Source of the DNA: Methanobacteriota archaeon
GTDB lineage: Archaea; Thermoplasmatota; Poseidoniia; Poseidoniales; Thalassarchaeaceae
Assembly (NCBI GenBank): GCA_002728565.1
Contig: PBUX01000064.1
Span: 28,432-92,431, forward strand
Length of the DNA: 64,000 bases
Direction of reading: 5' to 3'
Position numbers and translations under genes: made by a program. Below are positions 29,251 to 37,876 of this stretch, in pieces (positions within the stretch are counted from its first letter, which is position 1; every line of letters begins with the position of its first letter). The notes beneath the pieces are model-generated. The model was not told the origin of the DNA. It was given only the letters and a program-made list of their open reading frames with translations, and ran no database searches.

Positions 29251-30018
29251 ATGGGAAAGCTCGCAGGGAAGGTGGCTTTAGTTACGGGTGCGAGTCGTGG
29301 AATAGGTCGTGCGACGGCTCAAGTACTCTCAGAAGCTGGTGCGCAAATCCTGGTCGTTCACCGTGATAGCGCAGCAGGTGCTGAAGAGACTGTGGAGGGC
29401 CTTTCTGGAAAGGGACACCGGGTCATTCAAGCATCCGTAACAGATTCAGATGCGCTCAGAGCTGCCGCTGCTTCGGTAGCACAGATTGAGGGCCGCTTAG
29501 ATATCCTCGTAAACAATGCAGGTACGTCAAAAGTGGTACCCCATCGTGATCTTGAAGCGTTAGACGATGAACTTTTTGATTTGATTATGAGCACGAATGT
29601 ACGCGGTGCGTTTGCAGCAGTTCGGGCGTTTCAGTCACTTCTAGCAAATGATGGTGGTGGTCTAGTGGTAAATATTTCATCACTGGCTGCGCGAATGGCG
29701 AACGGAAGTAATGTGGCGTACTGCGCCTCTAAGGCTGCGATGGATAATATGACGATGTCTCTTGCTAGGGCCCTGGCACCTGAGATCAGGGTTATGTCCG
29801 TGGCCCCAGGGCTTGTGGATACTGAATTCACTCGGGGTTGGTCGCCCGAGGTACGTCAGAGAATGATTGGCGATACTCCTTTAGGACAGCTGGCAAGCGT
29901 CGATGATGTCGCGGAAGCAGTGCTGGTTGTCGCGGCATCACTTTGTATGACGACGGGGGCCGTTATTCCTGTAGATGGAGGACGACCCCTAGGCACACAG
30001 AAGAAAGTGCATACGTGA
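29251..30018 (+). CDS. Short-chain dehydrogenase/reductase (FabG-like SDR)
   Basis: A 255-residue classical SDR. The Rossmann motif is VTGASRGIGRATA, NNAGTSK is the NAG motif, the catalytic Ser is in VVNISSLA, and Tyr/Lys are in YCASKAAMDN. MTTGAVIPVDGG is the usual C-terminal motif. It reduces or oxidises a carbonyl/hydroxyl with NAD(P); the substrate cannot be assigned. The ATG at 29251 has a GGGGAGAGGAG ribosome site; a longer upstream in-frame extension is not supported. Confidence 0.92.
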   Translation: MGKLAGKVALVTGASRGIGRATAQVLSEAGAQILVVHRDSAAGAEETVEGLSGKGHRVIQASVTDSDALRAAAASVAQIEGRLDILVNNAGTSKVVPHRDLEALDDELFDLIMSTNVRGAFAAVRAFQSLLANDGGGLVVNISSLAARMANGSNVAYCASKAAMDNMTMSLARALAPEIRVMSVAPGLVDTEFTRGWSPEVRQRMIGDTPLGQLASVDDVAEAVLVVAASLCMTTGAVIPVDGGRPLGTQKKVHT

Positions 30019-30079
30019 TGTCCCCTGAGTTTGCCTGTGGGGGTTGGACCGGGTGCGAGTTCAGCCCTAACGTTTATTC

Positions 30080-30811
30080 GTGACTCTAAACCTTCTTATT
30101 CAGATTGAACCGCCTGGTGGGCTAACGGAGGCGCTTAGCCAGAGCCCGCTGTTGGCGATTGGGGCTATGTTTATCGCAGGGGTTCTTACCAGCCTAACCC
30201 CCTGTGTTTACCCGATGATACCGATCACATCAGCTGTGATCGCTGGGACTGCAAGTGAGGGTCAGTCGAAGGCGCGGACGGTTGGCCTTACACTCACCTA
30301 CGCTGTTGGTCTGGCAATGCTGTATGCGATGCTTGGAGCAGTTGCTGGAGTCACCGGACAGCTTTTCGGGACGGTCAGTGCTAGTCCCTGGGCTCGTCTG
30401 GCCATAGGAAACTTCCTCGTAATTTTCGCTTTGGCGATGCTTGATGTTTTACCAATTCCTGTACCTCGGAAGTTGCTGGAGCGTGCTAGTCAGAGTGAAG
30501 GAGGATCCTACGGAGCAGTCTTTGTTATGGGTGCGATGTCTGGAGTTGTGGCAGCTCCGTGTGGAGCCCCAGCGTTTGCAGTTGCGCTTACCTGGGTGGC
30601 AGCGACTGGAGCGGGACTGATGGGTTTCGTTTACCTGTTCGTATTCTCATTCGGGATGACAGCGCTACTGATTGTGGTTGGCTTATTTTCTGGGACCTTG
30701 GCGCTTCTTCCGAATTCAGGAGCGTGGATGGTGTGGATAAAACGAGCCGCCGCTGTCATCATGATTGGGATGGCTGAATATTACTTTGTGCTAGCCGGCT
30801 ACAACCTGTAG
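30080..30811 (+). CDS. ccdA: CcdA/DsbD-type thiol-disulfide transporter
   Basis: A 243-residue polytopic membrane protein with six hydrophobic segments. The paired membrane cysteines are in SLTPCVYPMIPIT and VAAPCGAPAFAV, the hallmark of CcdA and the core of DsbD, which carry electrons from cytosolic thioredoxin across the membrane. It is followed after 8 nt by a TlpA-like thioredoxin that would accept those electrons. Likely jobs are keeping heme-binding cysteines of c-type cytochromes reduced, relevant to the DUF1592 proteins here, or reducing other envelope thiols. The start is GTG with a weak ribosome site. Confidence 0.9.
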   Translation: MTLNLLIQIEPPGGLTEALSQSPLLAIGAMFIAGVLTSLTPCVYPMIPITSAVIAGTASEGQSKARTVGLTLTYAVGLAMLYAMLGAVAGVTGQLFGTVSASPWARLAIGNFLVIFALAMLDVLPIPVPRKLLERASQSEGGSYGAVFVMGAMSGVVAAPCGAPAFAVALTWVAATGAGLMGFVYLFVFSFGMTALLIVVGLFSGTLALLPNSGAWMVWIKRAAAVIMIGMAEYYFVLAGYNL

Positions 30812-30819
30812 GGGAAACA

Positions 30820-31341
30820 ATGAGAGCAAATATCTCCATATTGCGACTGGCTATAATTGCAATAATTGCTGCGCCGGGACCGATTTGGGCACAGGTTGCC
30901 GGAGAGGGCTCTGTATCTCTTCCATTTGGGAGCGTGGCTCCTGGAGCAGCCCTGCAGGATCTGGAGGGCAACTCTGTCGATCTGATCGATTACATCAAAG
31001 GAAAACCGGCTCTCATCGAATTCTGGGCGAGTTGGTGCGAGCAGTGCGATGTGCTCCAACCACAGCTCGATCGTATCCAGGCAGAGCATGGTGAAGAGAT
31101 TAAGATCGTTGCAGTGGCTGTTGGTGTCGCCCAAAGTTTGCGACGCGTGAAACGGCATTTCGAAGATCATAATCCTGGCTACCCATTCTTGTACGATGCG
31201 CGCGGGGCAGCTGTTAGAGCGTATAATGCTCAGACCACATCGATCGTTGTAATGCTCGACAGTGACGGGAAGGTTGCTTACACCGGTGTCGGAACTTCCC
31301 AGGACTTGGTTGGGGCGGCTCAGGAGCTACTTAGACGTTAG
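30820..31341 (+). CDS. TlpA-like exported thioredoxin
   Basis: A 173-residue protein with a signal peptide or anchor (LRLAIIAIIAAPGPIWAQ). The thioredoxin fold has its active site in FWASWCEQCDVL (Cys-Glu-Gln-Cys) and the later QTTSIVVMLDSDGKVAYTG, where the usual cis-Pro is replaced by Ser-Ile. It sits directly behind ccdA with an AGGGGA ribosome site, so it should be the periplasmic partner that reduces apocytochrome or other disulfides. It could also supply electrons to the convergent, probable Sec-containing peroxiredoxin (inference). Confidence 0.88.
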   Translation: MRANISILRLAIIAIIAAPGPIWAQVAGEGSVSLPFGSVAPGAALQDLEGNSVDLIDYIKGKPALIEFWASWCEQCDVLQPQLDRIQAEHGEEIKIVAVAVGVAQSLRRVKRHFEDHNPGYPFLYDARGAAVRAYNAQTTSIVVMLDSDGKVAYTGVGTSQDLVGAAQELLRR

Positions 31342-31370
31342 CATCGAAGGTTTGAGTAATACCGATAAGA

Positions 31371-31418
31371 ACAGAGGGCCCCGACACACGGATAGGCGTC
31401 CATGTCGAGGCCCTCTGT
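31371..31418. terminator. Hairpin between convergent TlpA and peroxiredoxin-like genes
   Basis: ACAGAGGGCC (31371-31380) pairs with GGCCCTCTGT (31409-31418), with five further inner pairs (CGACA/TGTCG). The right side continues ATTTCT and the left side has few A residues, so it is a plausible but not strong terminator for the ccdA-tlpA operon, possibly used from both directions. Confidence 0.55.
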
Positions 31419-31446
31419 ATTTCTGCCGCGAACCTAGAAAATCTAG

Positions 31447-32031
31447 TTAGTTTCCTTCTGGTTCCGGGGTAACTCGGTCGATGACTTCAGCAAGATGTTC
31501 GTAAGCCATCGGATCATTCTGATTAAAGCTCTCGATTGTCTCCGCAATCCGGCCGTCTGGCCCGACCACAATTACTGCTCGGCTATCCACCATGTTGTTT
31601 GAGCGGAGACCTCCACCAAAGGCAGCGTAAGTACCACCATTGTTAGAGGCATCGCTGCCGAAGAGAAACGGAAAATCCGCATCTTTCAACCACGATCCGA
31701 GTTCACTTTGTGAGTCATTAGAAACGCCTATAAGCACAACGTTTCGTCCTTCATTGAAAAGGCTTGCGTACTGATCACGGTACGCTGTCATTTGGACTGT
31801 TCAGCCAGGTGTCCTGACGCGGAAGAAGAACGCGAGGACAACCGTTTTGCCTCTGTAGTCACTCAGGCGGATTGGCTCTTGGAGTAACCCGTAACGGGTC
31901 GCTCCAGGTAGAGCAAAATCCGGGGCCATAGCACCAACAGCAAGGAGCCCCGAGTCCTGAGCGCTGGCTTCTGCCGGCGCGCCCATCGCGATCACTCCTG
32001 CAAGAAGACCAAGTGCGATCAATTTGCGCAT
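31447..32031 (-). CDS. Probable selenocysteine-containing exported peroxiredoxin (in-frame TGA)
   Basis: On the minus strand the frame runs from ATG at 32031 to the stop at 31447, with a single internal TGA at 31803-31801 (codon 77); read through, it gives 194 residues. Before it come a signal peptide (MRKLIALGLLAGVIAMGAPAEASAQ) and a redoxin N terminus (VGAMAPDFALPG, LSDYRGKTVVLAFFFRVRTPG). After it comes TVQMTAYRDQYASLF, and the fold continues normally to VIVVGPDGRIAET. TPG-C-T is the peroxidatic cysteine motif of this type of peroxiredoxin, so TGA stands exactly at the catalytic position. No cysteine occurs anywhere else, so the enzyme would depend on selenocysteine and an outside thiol. 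The alternative is a Cys-to-stop pseudogene, but a SECIS-like hairpin and intact flanks argue against it. Confidence 0.75.
31766..31803 (-). promoter_or_regulatory. Candidate bacterial SECIS element after in-frame TGA
   Basis: On the minus strand the TGA (31803-31801) is followed after 15 nt by a perfect 6-bp stem GCGTAC/GTACGC (31785-31780 with 31771-31766) enclosing the 8-nt loop CGTGATCA. The loop starts 21 nt after the TGA and its second base is G. The known rule for bacterial SECIS elements is an apical loop about 16-37 nt downstream of UGA with a G among its first two bases, which this meets. Confidence 0.65.
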
Positions 32032-32197
32032 CTGTGTCTGTCTCCCGGGTGTGAGGCTAATTCTAACGGTCAATATCGGTTGGCTTTGATCAGCGTGCCA
32101 GCCCCCTAGCTATGTAGGACTCGAACATTGATCACCCATCTTCAACTCTATTGACTAGGTCCGAGAGAGAGCTTTTACGATAGATCTGATATCAGGT

Positions 32198-33790
32198 CTA
32201 GAAGATGGTTGCCGGCATAGTTAAAAGTTGGGCGTAAAGATCGATTGCGTACCAAAGGTTCGCGATGCGCAGATTTTCGTCCGGAGCGTGTTGATTGTTA
32301 TCATGATTCGCGACGGGGACGATGATTGCAGGCTTTTGTAGGATCTCTGTAAAGGGTGTAAGGGGCAGCGTTCCACCCATCCCTGGTGCGACCACTAGTG
32401 AGCCCTCTCCAAAGGCCAGGTTGGCGGCTGAACTCGCTGCTGCCATCACACTCTGGGCGAAGGGGTTCGACATTGAAGTACGGGCTGCTCTGGAGCCACC
32501 ACCACCGGTGACTTTTGCGATCAATGGGTAGCTGCGACGTGTCTCCATATTTGGATCTTCTGAGACAACATGAAACCCTTCGCGCTGGATATGGTCCACG
32601 ATTAGCTGTCGGAGGTGCGCTGGGTCGTTGCCCTTCACAAGTCGAATCCCCAAAGCAGCGACTGCGGTATTTGGGATCACATTGCGGGCGAGAGCGCCTG
32701 TATTACCACTTGTGATTCCTCGAATATTCAAGGCAGGCACCATTAGTCGCTCAGGTAGGGACTCTGGCTCTCCTTCAGAGCGAACAATCCCGAGTTCACT
32801 CTTCAGCTGCTCATCCCATGCAGGCATCTCTGCTAGCGCGGCGCGCTCTTCTTCTCCAATTGGGTCAGCTGTGTCATACCAACCGTCCACCAGTACACGT
32901 CCAGCTTCGTCCTTCATAGACACTAAGAGCCGAGAGAGGATTACACCTGTATCTGGTGCCCAATTCCCATAATGCCCCGAGTGCAGGTTTCGTGCAGCTC
33001 CGTATACGGTGACTTCCATTCCCATTGACCCACGAACGCCAAATGTGATTTGCGGACGTCCACTGGGGTGTGCAGGCCCATCAAAGAACAGCCATATATC
33101 GATCGGATCGAGGCGGTCCTTAAATGTTTCCATATAGCGCGGGAGGTTTCGTGATCCAGCTTCTTCTTCACCATCAAAGAAGAAAATCAAGTTCGAAGTA
33201 GACTGAACGCCCTCTTCTTGGAAGGCCCTTAGTACGGGGAGTATTGCGGCTATTGGTGCCTTGTCATCTCCGGCGGATCTCGCGTAGATGCGCCAGGCAG
33301 GGTCGACTGTCTCACCCGGCTCCGGCATCGGGAGTGGTCTTCCGCCCTCTGGGATTGGGGCCGAGTAGAGTGTCGGCTCAAATGGAGGGTGCGTCCAGTT
33401 CAATGGGTCGACAGGCTGGCCATCATAGTGCACATAGATCCCTAACGTACGAGTCGCACCTGGGACATTAAGTTCCCCGTAGACAATTGGTGGAACGCCT
33501 TCAAGTTGAAGGAGTTCGGAGTCAACGCCGACGGCGAGAAGTTCGTCGCGGATATACTCCGCCGCTCGGGTGATGTCGTCTAAGTCCCGGGCTCGGTTGG
33601 GATAGCTCAGCAACTCCGCAAAATCTCTGAGAATTTCAACTTCATGTGCCTCCCGGTACTCGCGTGCTACCTCAGCTCCTGATTGTGCAGAGATAGAAGA
33701 AATAGGGATTGTACAGTAGAGCGCTATAAGCAGGAGCATCTTAATTCGGCTAATCCTAGCCAAGTGTATCGCCGTGGTATCCCTCTGCAT
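32198..33790 (-). CDS. Secreted M20-family metallopeptidase (dipeptidase-like)
   Basis: A 530-residue protein with an N-terminal signal segment (MLLLIALYCTIPISSISAQ). M20 zinc-site motifs are visible: YVHYDGQPVDP (first His and Asp), ARSAGDDKAPIA (bridging Asp), FFDGEEEAGSRN (catalytic Glu pair) and, near the end, PVANHDNNQHAPDENL (last His). A dimerisation/lid domain is inserted in the middle (GVRGSMGMEVTVYGAARNLHSGHYG). It should hydrolyse dipeptides or short peptides in the periplasm. The ATG at 33790 has GAGGAT upstream. It runs in the same direction as the M14 gene upstream and the peroxiredoxin-like gene downstream. Confidence 0.9.
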   Translation of the reverse strand: MQRDTTAIHLARISRIKMLLLIALYCTIPISSISAQSGAEVAREYREAHEVEILRDFAELLSYPNRARDLDDITRAAEYIRDELLAVGVDSELLQLEGVPPIVYGELNVPGATRTLGIYVHYDGQPVDPLNWTHPPFEPTLYSAPIPEGGRPLPMPEPGETVDPAWRIYARSAGDDKAPIAAILPVLRAFQEEGVQSTSNLIFFFDGEEEAGSRNLPRYMETFKDRLDPIDIWLFFDGPAHPSGRPQITFGVRGSMGMEVTVYGAARNLHSGHYGNWAPDTGVILSRLLVSMKDEAGRVLVDGWYDTADPIGEEERAALAEMPAWDEQLKSELGIVRSEGEPESLPERLMVPALNIRGITSGNTGALARNVIPNTAVAALGIRLVKGNDPAHLRQLIVDHIQREGFHVVSEDPNMETRRSYPLIAKVTGGGGSRAARTSMSNPFAQSVMAAASSAANLAFGEGSLVVAPGMGGTLPLTPFTEILQKPAIIVPVANHDNNQHAPDENLRIANLWYAIDLYAQLLTMPATIF

Positions 33791-33865
33791 TTCTAGATCA
33801 TCCTCTTCGAGTCGGTCAGTATACTGGTTGTTTCGTTATTGATAGATTCTTCGCATTCCGAGTGA

Positions 33866-36589
33866 CTAACGGTCCTCGGTTGCTGTCCGTGGGCTGTTCT
33901 TCAACAGTGCATTGAAGAGGAGCTTGTAAGTACCGTGGGTTTGACCTCGGTGCTGGACTCGAAAGCCGTACATTAAGATGTGACCGTTTCCGTATTCCAC
34001 ATCTAAGATTGCGCCTTTTCCGGCAAGGTTTTCCGCCCCGACGATTACCCCGCTCATCAAGAGTTGCTCAGGGTCTTCAGCCCAACTGCCCACTGCCTGA
34101 ACCTGGCCCGCCTCACCACCGAAGTCGGTCGGTTCGTATGCCCGCCCACCAGCCCACTTGGCTGCGACCTCGCTGGGGCTTCCGGCTGTAAGCGGGTGGT
34201 CTTCATCAAGTTCTACTTTTAGCAGCGATGCCGGAAGAAAGAGGTCTGATCTGCTGATGTCTTCGAGTGCGTTTCTCACCGGAACATCGAAGTGCTCGAT
34301 GACAAGCGCATCCGCTGCCTCGAACGTGACAAGTGTCCCCCCATTGCGCACGAATTCTTTCAGGTTTTCGACGCCCTCTTCTCCTATACCACCTCTGAAA
34401 CCGGGAGGGGCATCCTCGTCACTTGCACCTTCAATAAGTCTGTTCAGTGGAATTTCAGAGGGAATGATGATTACGTCGAGCCTCTCAGAAAGGCCTCCCT
34501 CTCGCACATCATCATTCATGAGTGTTTCGAAGTTGTAGTCAAAATCTTCAAGTACGAGGCGGGTCCATCCCTCATCCATTGAGGCAGCCCAGCCCTGGTA
34601 GATTCCGATACGTGCAGCCTGCTGTTCTGCGGACATGGCAAGAGTCGGTGGGTCCGCGATAACAGTGACACCGATCTCGTTAGAGATCTCTGTCAGAAGG
34701 GCTCTGGATTGTGGTTCTGAGGCGGATACAATGAAGAGGGGGCCTTCCTCTGATACAGCCTTAAAGACTGAAAGCCCAGCTTCGAGCATGCGGTTCACTG
34801 CTTGGTAGGCGCGAGTGACTTCAGCACTGATCGCGTACCAATCGTTTGCCGAAGGTACCGGGGGAGCAACGACTCTGGCGGAAGTTGCCAGTCGAGTGTC
34901 AGCCTCGAAGGGATTGTCCGTGCGTGTGATCTCGACACCCATCTGCATTGGCATCGTGTACCCCGCTCCATCGTATGAGCGCATGAATGGCCCTCCTGGC
35001 CACTCGTGCTGGACCCTGCGTCGACGTGGCTCTAATAAATCGAGTACCGCAGCTCTTCCAGGTTGTGCTCCATACACGATCCAGGAATCTGGAGCAAAGT
35101 TACGTAGTTCTTCTTGCGGGCTGGTATCCTCGGCAGCCTCTTCATCCTCGTCAGGTACATCATCCCCCTCTGCGCTGTCCTCCGTGGCGTCTTCATCTTC
35201 ACTAACGTCATCCTGCCCTGGGGACGACCAAAGGCCATTAGCGATGATGGCCTCAAATGCTCCGACAGACTCGTGAACTTCGACACCCTGCAGGATGAGT
35301 TTGTCTACCATCTCAGCTGCGGCAATTGGGTCGGATTGATTCCGCGGGATCAGGTACGCATGCGGTCCTTCTATTTCCGCTTTTGCGATTGTTTCGGATC
35401 CCATCTGCCATCGGCCCATGATATAGTGCTGGCTGAATTTTGCTGTCTGCTCTAATACGCTATTGGCCGCAATTATTTGATAGTCAACGATGTCTCCAAG
35501 CGTCCACTCTCCACCCCACCATGGATCGACGAATGCGATTTGGAATCCATACTCACTAAGCCCTCGGCCTGGTGCAGCACCCCTCTCAAGTGCTTCAAGG
35601 GCCACTGTATCCGGGCTTGCGATGCGTGCACTAGCCGTCTCTGTGAGAATGCCGACGATATTGTGATACCGGCCAGTGAGCGCACCCTCTTGTCCCCAAA
35701 TTCGGTACATCGAACCTGTTACAACCCCTTGTTTGCCAGCTGCCTGCAGGTCCGCAACCATCCCTCCACCCATAAAGCGAAGCTGCTGCCACTGCAGCGG
35801 GTGAATATCAGGGTTCATCGGGTCAGGGTAGGGAGGCACAAAGATTCTGGGTCCACTGCTACCCATCTGATGTTGGTCAAGATAGATCTGCGGGTGAGTC
35901 GTATGGTACATCAAATCCATCCAATACCGTGTTTCAATCAGATTGGCCTGGAAGAAGTCCCTGTTGTTGTCATGGCCCGCATAGTAATGGTAAAGCCACG
36001 GCATGCGGGCACGCTCGAAGTCAGTGCCCACATTACGCTCATACCAGTCTGTAACCAGGATTTGGCCATCCGGATTCGCAGAAGGGACGAGCACTGTAAC
36101 AACGTTATCAAGGATTTGACTTGTTAAATCATCTTCCGCAGTCGCAAGGTGATATACGAGCTCGATGCTTGTCTGTGACGAGCCGATCTCAGTCGAGTGG
36201 ATATTGTGATTGATGAACACTGTCGCGGGGATCGTCGCAGCGATCCTTTCAGCCTCTTCTCTATCGATTCTTCCATCAGCAATGCGTTTAGATGCTTCAC
36301 GGATTTCATCTAGCCGGGCGAGGTTCGTGGGCGAGCTGATCGTAATTGAGACAAACGGGTTGCCGAGTGTCGTTGGGCCTGCAGTATCTACCTGAATACG
36401 ATCTGACCCGTCGGCTATTAGAGTGAAGTAATCGAGAATACCATCCCAACGCGCGAGTTTCTTGTCAGTGCCTATCACAAATCCAAAATGTTCTTCCGGA
36501 GTTGGAATCTGCTGTGCTCCCAGCCCCTGTAGGCTGGGAAGGAGGACCAAGAGAAAACGTGCTAGACAAAGTGTTCTACTAATACTCAC
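33866..36589 (-). CDS. Secreted M14-family zinc carboxypeptidase-like protein with acidic insert
   Basis: About 907 residues. A signal peptide (LARFLLVLLPSLQGLGAQ) is followed by TPEEHFGFVIGTDKKLARWD, typical of a large M14 group. Zinc ligands lie in HNIHSTEIGSSQ (HxxE) and in YLDQHQMGSSG (His). A glutamine-amidotransferase-like beta/alpha region forms the C-terminal third (FRGGIGEEGVENLKEFVRNGGT). Between them, about residues 460-500, is an Asp/Glu-rich low-complexity insert missing from the paralogue at 52709. I chose GTG at 36589 because GGGAGG sits 5 nt upstream; an ATG 27 nt earlier lacks this. Substrates are probably peptides outside the cell. Confidence 0.88.
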   Translation of the reverse strand: MSISRTLCLARFLLVLLPSLQGLGAQQIPTPEEHFGFVIGTDKKLARWDGILDYFTLIADGSDRIQVDTAGPTTLGNPFVSITISSPTNLARLDEIREASKRIADGRIDREEAERIAATIPATVFINHNIHSTEIGSSQTSIELVYHLATAEDDLTSQILDNVVTVLVPSANPDGQILVTDWYERNVGTDFERARMPWLYHYYAGHDNNRDFFQANLIETRYWMDLMYHTTHPQIYLDQHQMGSSGPRIFVPPYPDPMNPDIHPLQWQQLRFMGGGMVADLQAAGKQGVVTGSMYRIWGQEGALTGRYHNIVGILTETASARIASPDTVALEALERGAAPGRGLSEYGFQIAFVDPWWGGEWTLGDIVDYQIIAANSVLEQTAKFSQHYIMGRWQMGSETIAKAEIEGPHAYLIPRNQSDPIAAAEMVDKLILQGVEVHESVGAFEAIIANGLWSSPGQDDVSEDEDATEDSAEGDDVPDEDEEAAEDTSPQEELRNFAPDSWIVYGAQPGRAAVLDLLEPRRRRVQHEWPGGPFMRSYDGAGYTMPMQMGVEITRTDNPFEADTRLATSARVVAPPVPSANDWYAISAEVTRAYQAVNRMLEAGLSVFKAVSEEGPLFIVSASEPQSRALLTEISNEIGVTVIADPPTLAMSAEQQAARIGIYQGWAASMDEGWTRLVLEDFDYNFETLMNDDVREGGLSERLDVIIIPSEIPLNRLIEGASDEDAPPGFRGGIGEEGVENLKEFVRNGGTLVTFEAADALVIEHFDVPVRNALEDISRSDLFLPASLLKVELDEDHPLTAGSPSEVAAKWAGGRAYEPTDFGGEAGQVQAVGSWAEDPEQLLMSGVIVGAENLAGKGAILDVEYGNGHILMYGFRVQHRGQTHGTYKLLFNALLKNSPRTATEDR

Positions 36590-36775
36590 TGGGACCTCCC
36601 GAGGCCTTACAGTCATTATGCCGATAGCCGGCGAATGTACAGGGCAGATACCGGAGTGGTCGAGTCCCCATAGGATGAACGAGAAATGTGCCGGGTTATG
36701 AATACTCGTAGGTGAGTCAGGTCATCTACCAACGGGTAGCCAGCGAAGGTATAGTTCCAGTTCAAATAATCTGTC

Positions 36776-36848
36776 GGGGCCATAGCTCAGTTGGGAGAGC
36801 GCCTGCTTTGCAAGCAGGAGGTCGGCGGTTCGATTCCGCCTGGCTCCA
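36776..36848 (+). tRNA. tRNA-Ala (anticodon TGC)
   Basis: A 73-nt cloverleaf: acceptor stem GGGGCCA/TGGCTCC, D-arm with AGCTCAGTTGGGAGAGC, anticodon loop TTTGCAA (anticodon TGC), T-arm GGCGGTTCGATTCCGCC and discriminator A. CCA is not encoded (the genome continues CTTC). It reads GCA and probably all GCN alanine codons. Confidence 0.97.
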
Positions 36849-36860
36849 CTTCAGTAAGAT

Positions 36861-36896
36861 GAAGCCCTGTAAGCACTTACACGCTTACAGGGCTTC
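36861..36896 (+). terminator. Terminator hairpin after tRNA-Ala
   Basis: A 14-bp perfect stem (36861-36874 with 36883-36896) with an 8-nt loop (ACTTACAC), followed by TTAG. It begins 12 nt after the tRNA, as expected for a tRNA transcription unit, although the T-run is short. Confidence 0.75.
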
Positions 36897-37106
36897 TTAG
36901 TCAAAGGTGCCTTCTCTTCTTAGGTCTCCCATGAGTCTCCCATAGGACGGGTTTCGGGGGGGTGAAAAGAGTATCTGTCGATGCCCCCCGTTTTCGCCAA
37001 CAGGGGGCGGTACTAGTGCGACTCCGCACACATCGCCGCCACTGGAACGCCGTTTCCTGAAAAAATCTTGGTGGGTTGCTGCTGGTTTTGGGCACCGGGC
37101 GCCATG

Positions 37107-37319
37107 TTAAGCCTTGTACTGGAAAACCTTTTCGAACGGCACGCTGAAGACATCAGCGATCTTGAAGGCGAGTTCGAGGCTGGGAGAGTACTTGGCAGCT
37201 TCAATTGCGATGATCGTCTGACGTGTGACTCCAACGTGCTCGGCCAGAGTCTGCTGGGTCATTTCGTTCGCATCGAAACGTAATCTCCGCATGTTGTTCT
37301 TAATGGACGTCGGTGCCAT
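37107..37319 (-). CDS. Small XRE-family HTH regulator (YozG-like)
   Basis: A 70-residue protein that is almost entirely a helix-turn-helix: [39 protein letters not shown], ending FEKVFQYKA. Such stand-alone Cro/C1-type proteins commonly control an adjacent membrane-protein gene. The ATG at 37319 lies just after the TGA of the membrane protein gene (TGA-C-ATG), which implies translational coupling. The repressor and its membrane partner probably form one regulatory unit; the signal is unknown. Confidence 0.88.
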   Translation of the reverse strand: MAPTSIKNNMRRLRFDANEMTQQTLAEHVGVTRQTIIAIEAAKYSPSLELAFKIADVFSVPFEKVFQYKA

Positions 37320-37320
37320 G

Positions 37321-37767
37321 TCAAAAACCACGTCTGTAATAAAACAGCCGAGTAACCGTCACCGTCACTTCAGCGATAACGAAGAGCAAGAGCAATACGA
37401 CGGGAACTAAGGCTTCTGGGAGAGGACTTTGTATTGCATCTAACCACACCCACCAACTGGGTATGGTCGTGTGACCAATCCAAATCCATATACCAACCGA
37501 CAAGCAAACATACCCGTTGCGAAAGGATATACGTTCGATCAACAGATCTCTTTCGTCGTCTCCTTGAGAACTACTTAGAGATGCGAGCAAACTCTGGACG
37601 ATGATTTCTAGAATAATGACCGAGATCACAACGTTGATGAGGCTTGTGCTAATGTTAGCTATCGGCTCGTCGGCAAGTGCAAGTTCTAGGGTATTGAGAA
37701 AGAAATTACCGAAGACCAGTAGGGTAATAACCAGTGATGCCAGAAGGCTCTTTTCCGTGGTTGACAT
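37321..37767 (-). CDS. Four-helix membrane protein coupled to the XRE regulator (DUF2178-like)
   Basis: A 148-residue protein with four hydrophobic helices ([36 protein letters not shown], a Trp-rich third segment, and [19 protein letters not shown]). A cytosolic loop [18 protein letters not shown] resembles the (D/E)ERD...I...S motif of DUF2178-type proteins that are found next to YozG-like regulators. The ATG at 37767 is preferred; upstream in-frame residues look unrelated. The role is unknown. Confidence 0.7.
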   Translation of the reverse strand: MSTTEKSLLASLVITLLVFGNFFLNTLELALADEPIANISTSLINVVISVIILEIIVQSLLASLSSSQGDDERDLLIERISFRNGYVCLSVGIWIWIGHTTIPSWWVWLDAIQSPLPEALVPVVLLLLFVIAEVTVTVTRLFYYRRGF

Positions 37768-37876
37768 GTTTGTGTGCCCATATCTGCGGAGTGAGCCGTA
37801 ATGTATGATATCTCTTACACAACGTAAACTATTCTTTACATTCAAGGGGTCGCTGGCTCGAGTCCTGAAGCGCCCA

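Noticed and set aside
31447..31791. Separate 114-residue protein starting MTAYRDQYASLF
   Set aside because: It begins in the middle of a redoxin fold without the catalytic residue; it is better read as the second half of the TGA-containing gene.
35477..36127. Plus-strand 216-residue frame
   Set aside because: It is antisense to the M14 peptidase gene, whose motifs are clear.
36712..36900. Plus-strand frame containing HSSVGRAPALQAGGRRFDS
   Set aside because: It reads through tRNA-Ala; this peptide type is a well-known false translation of tRNA genes.
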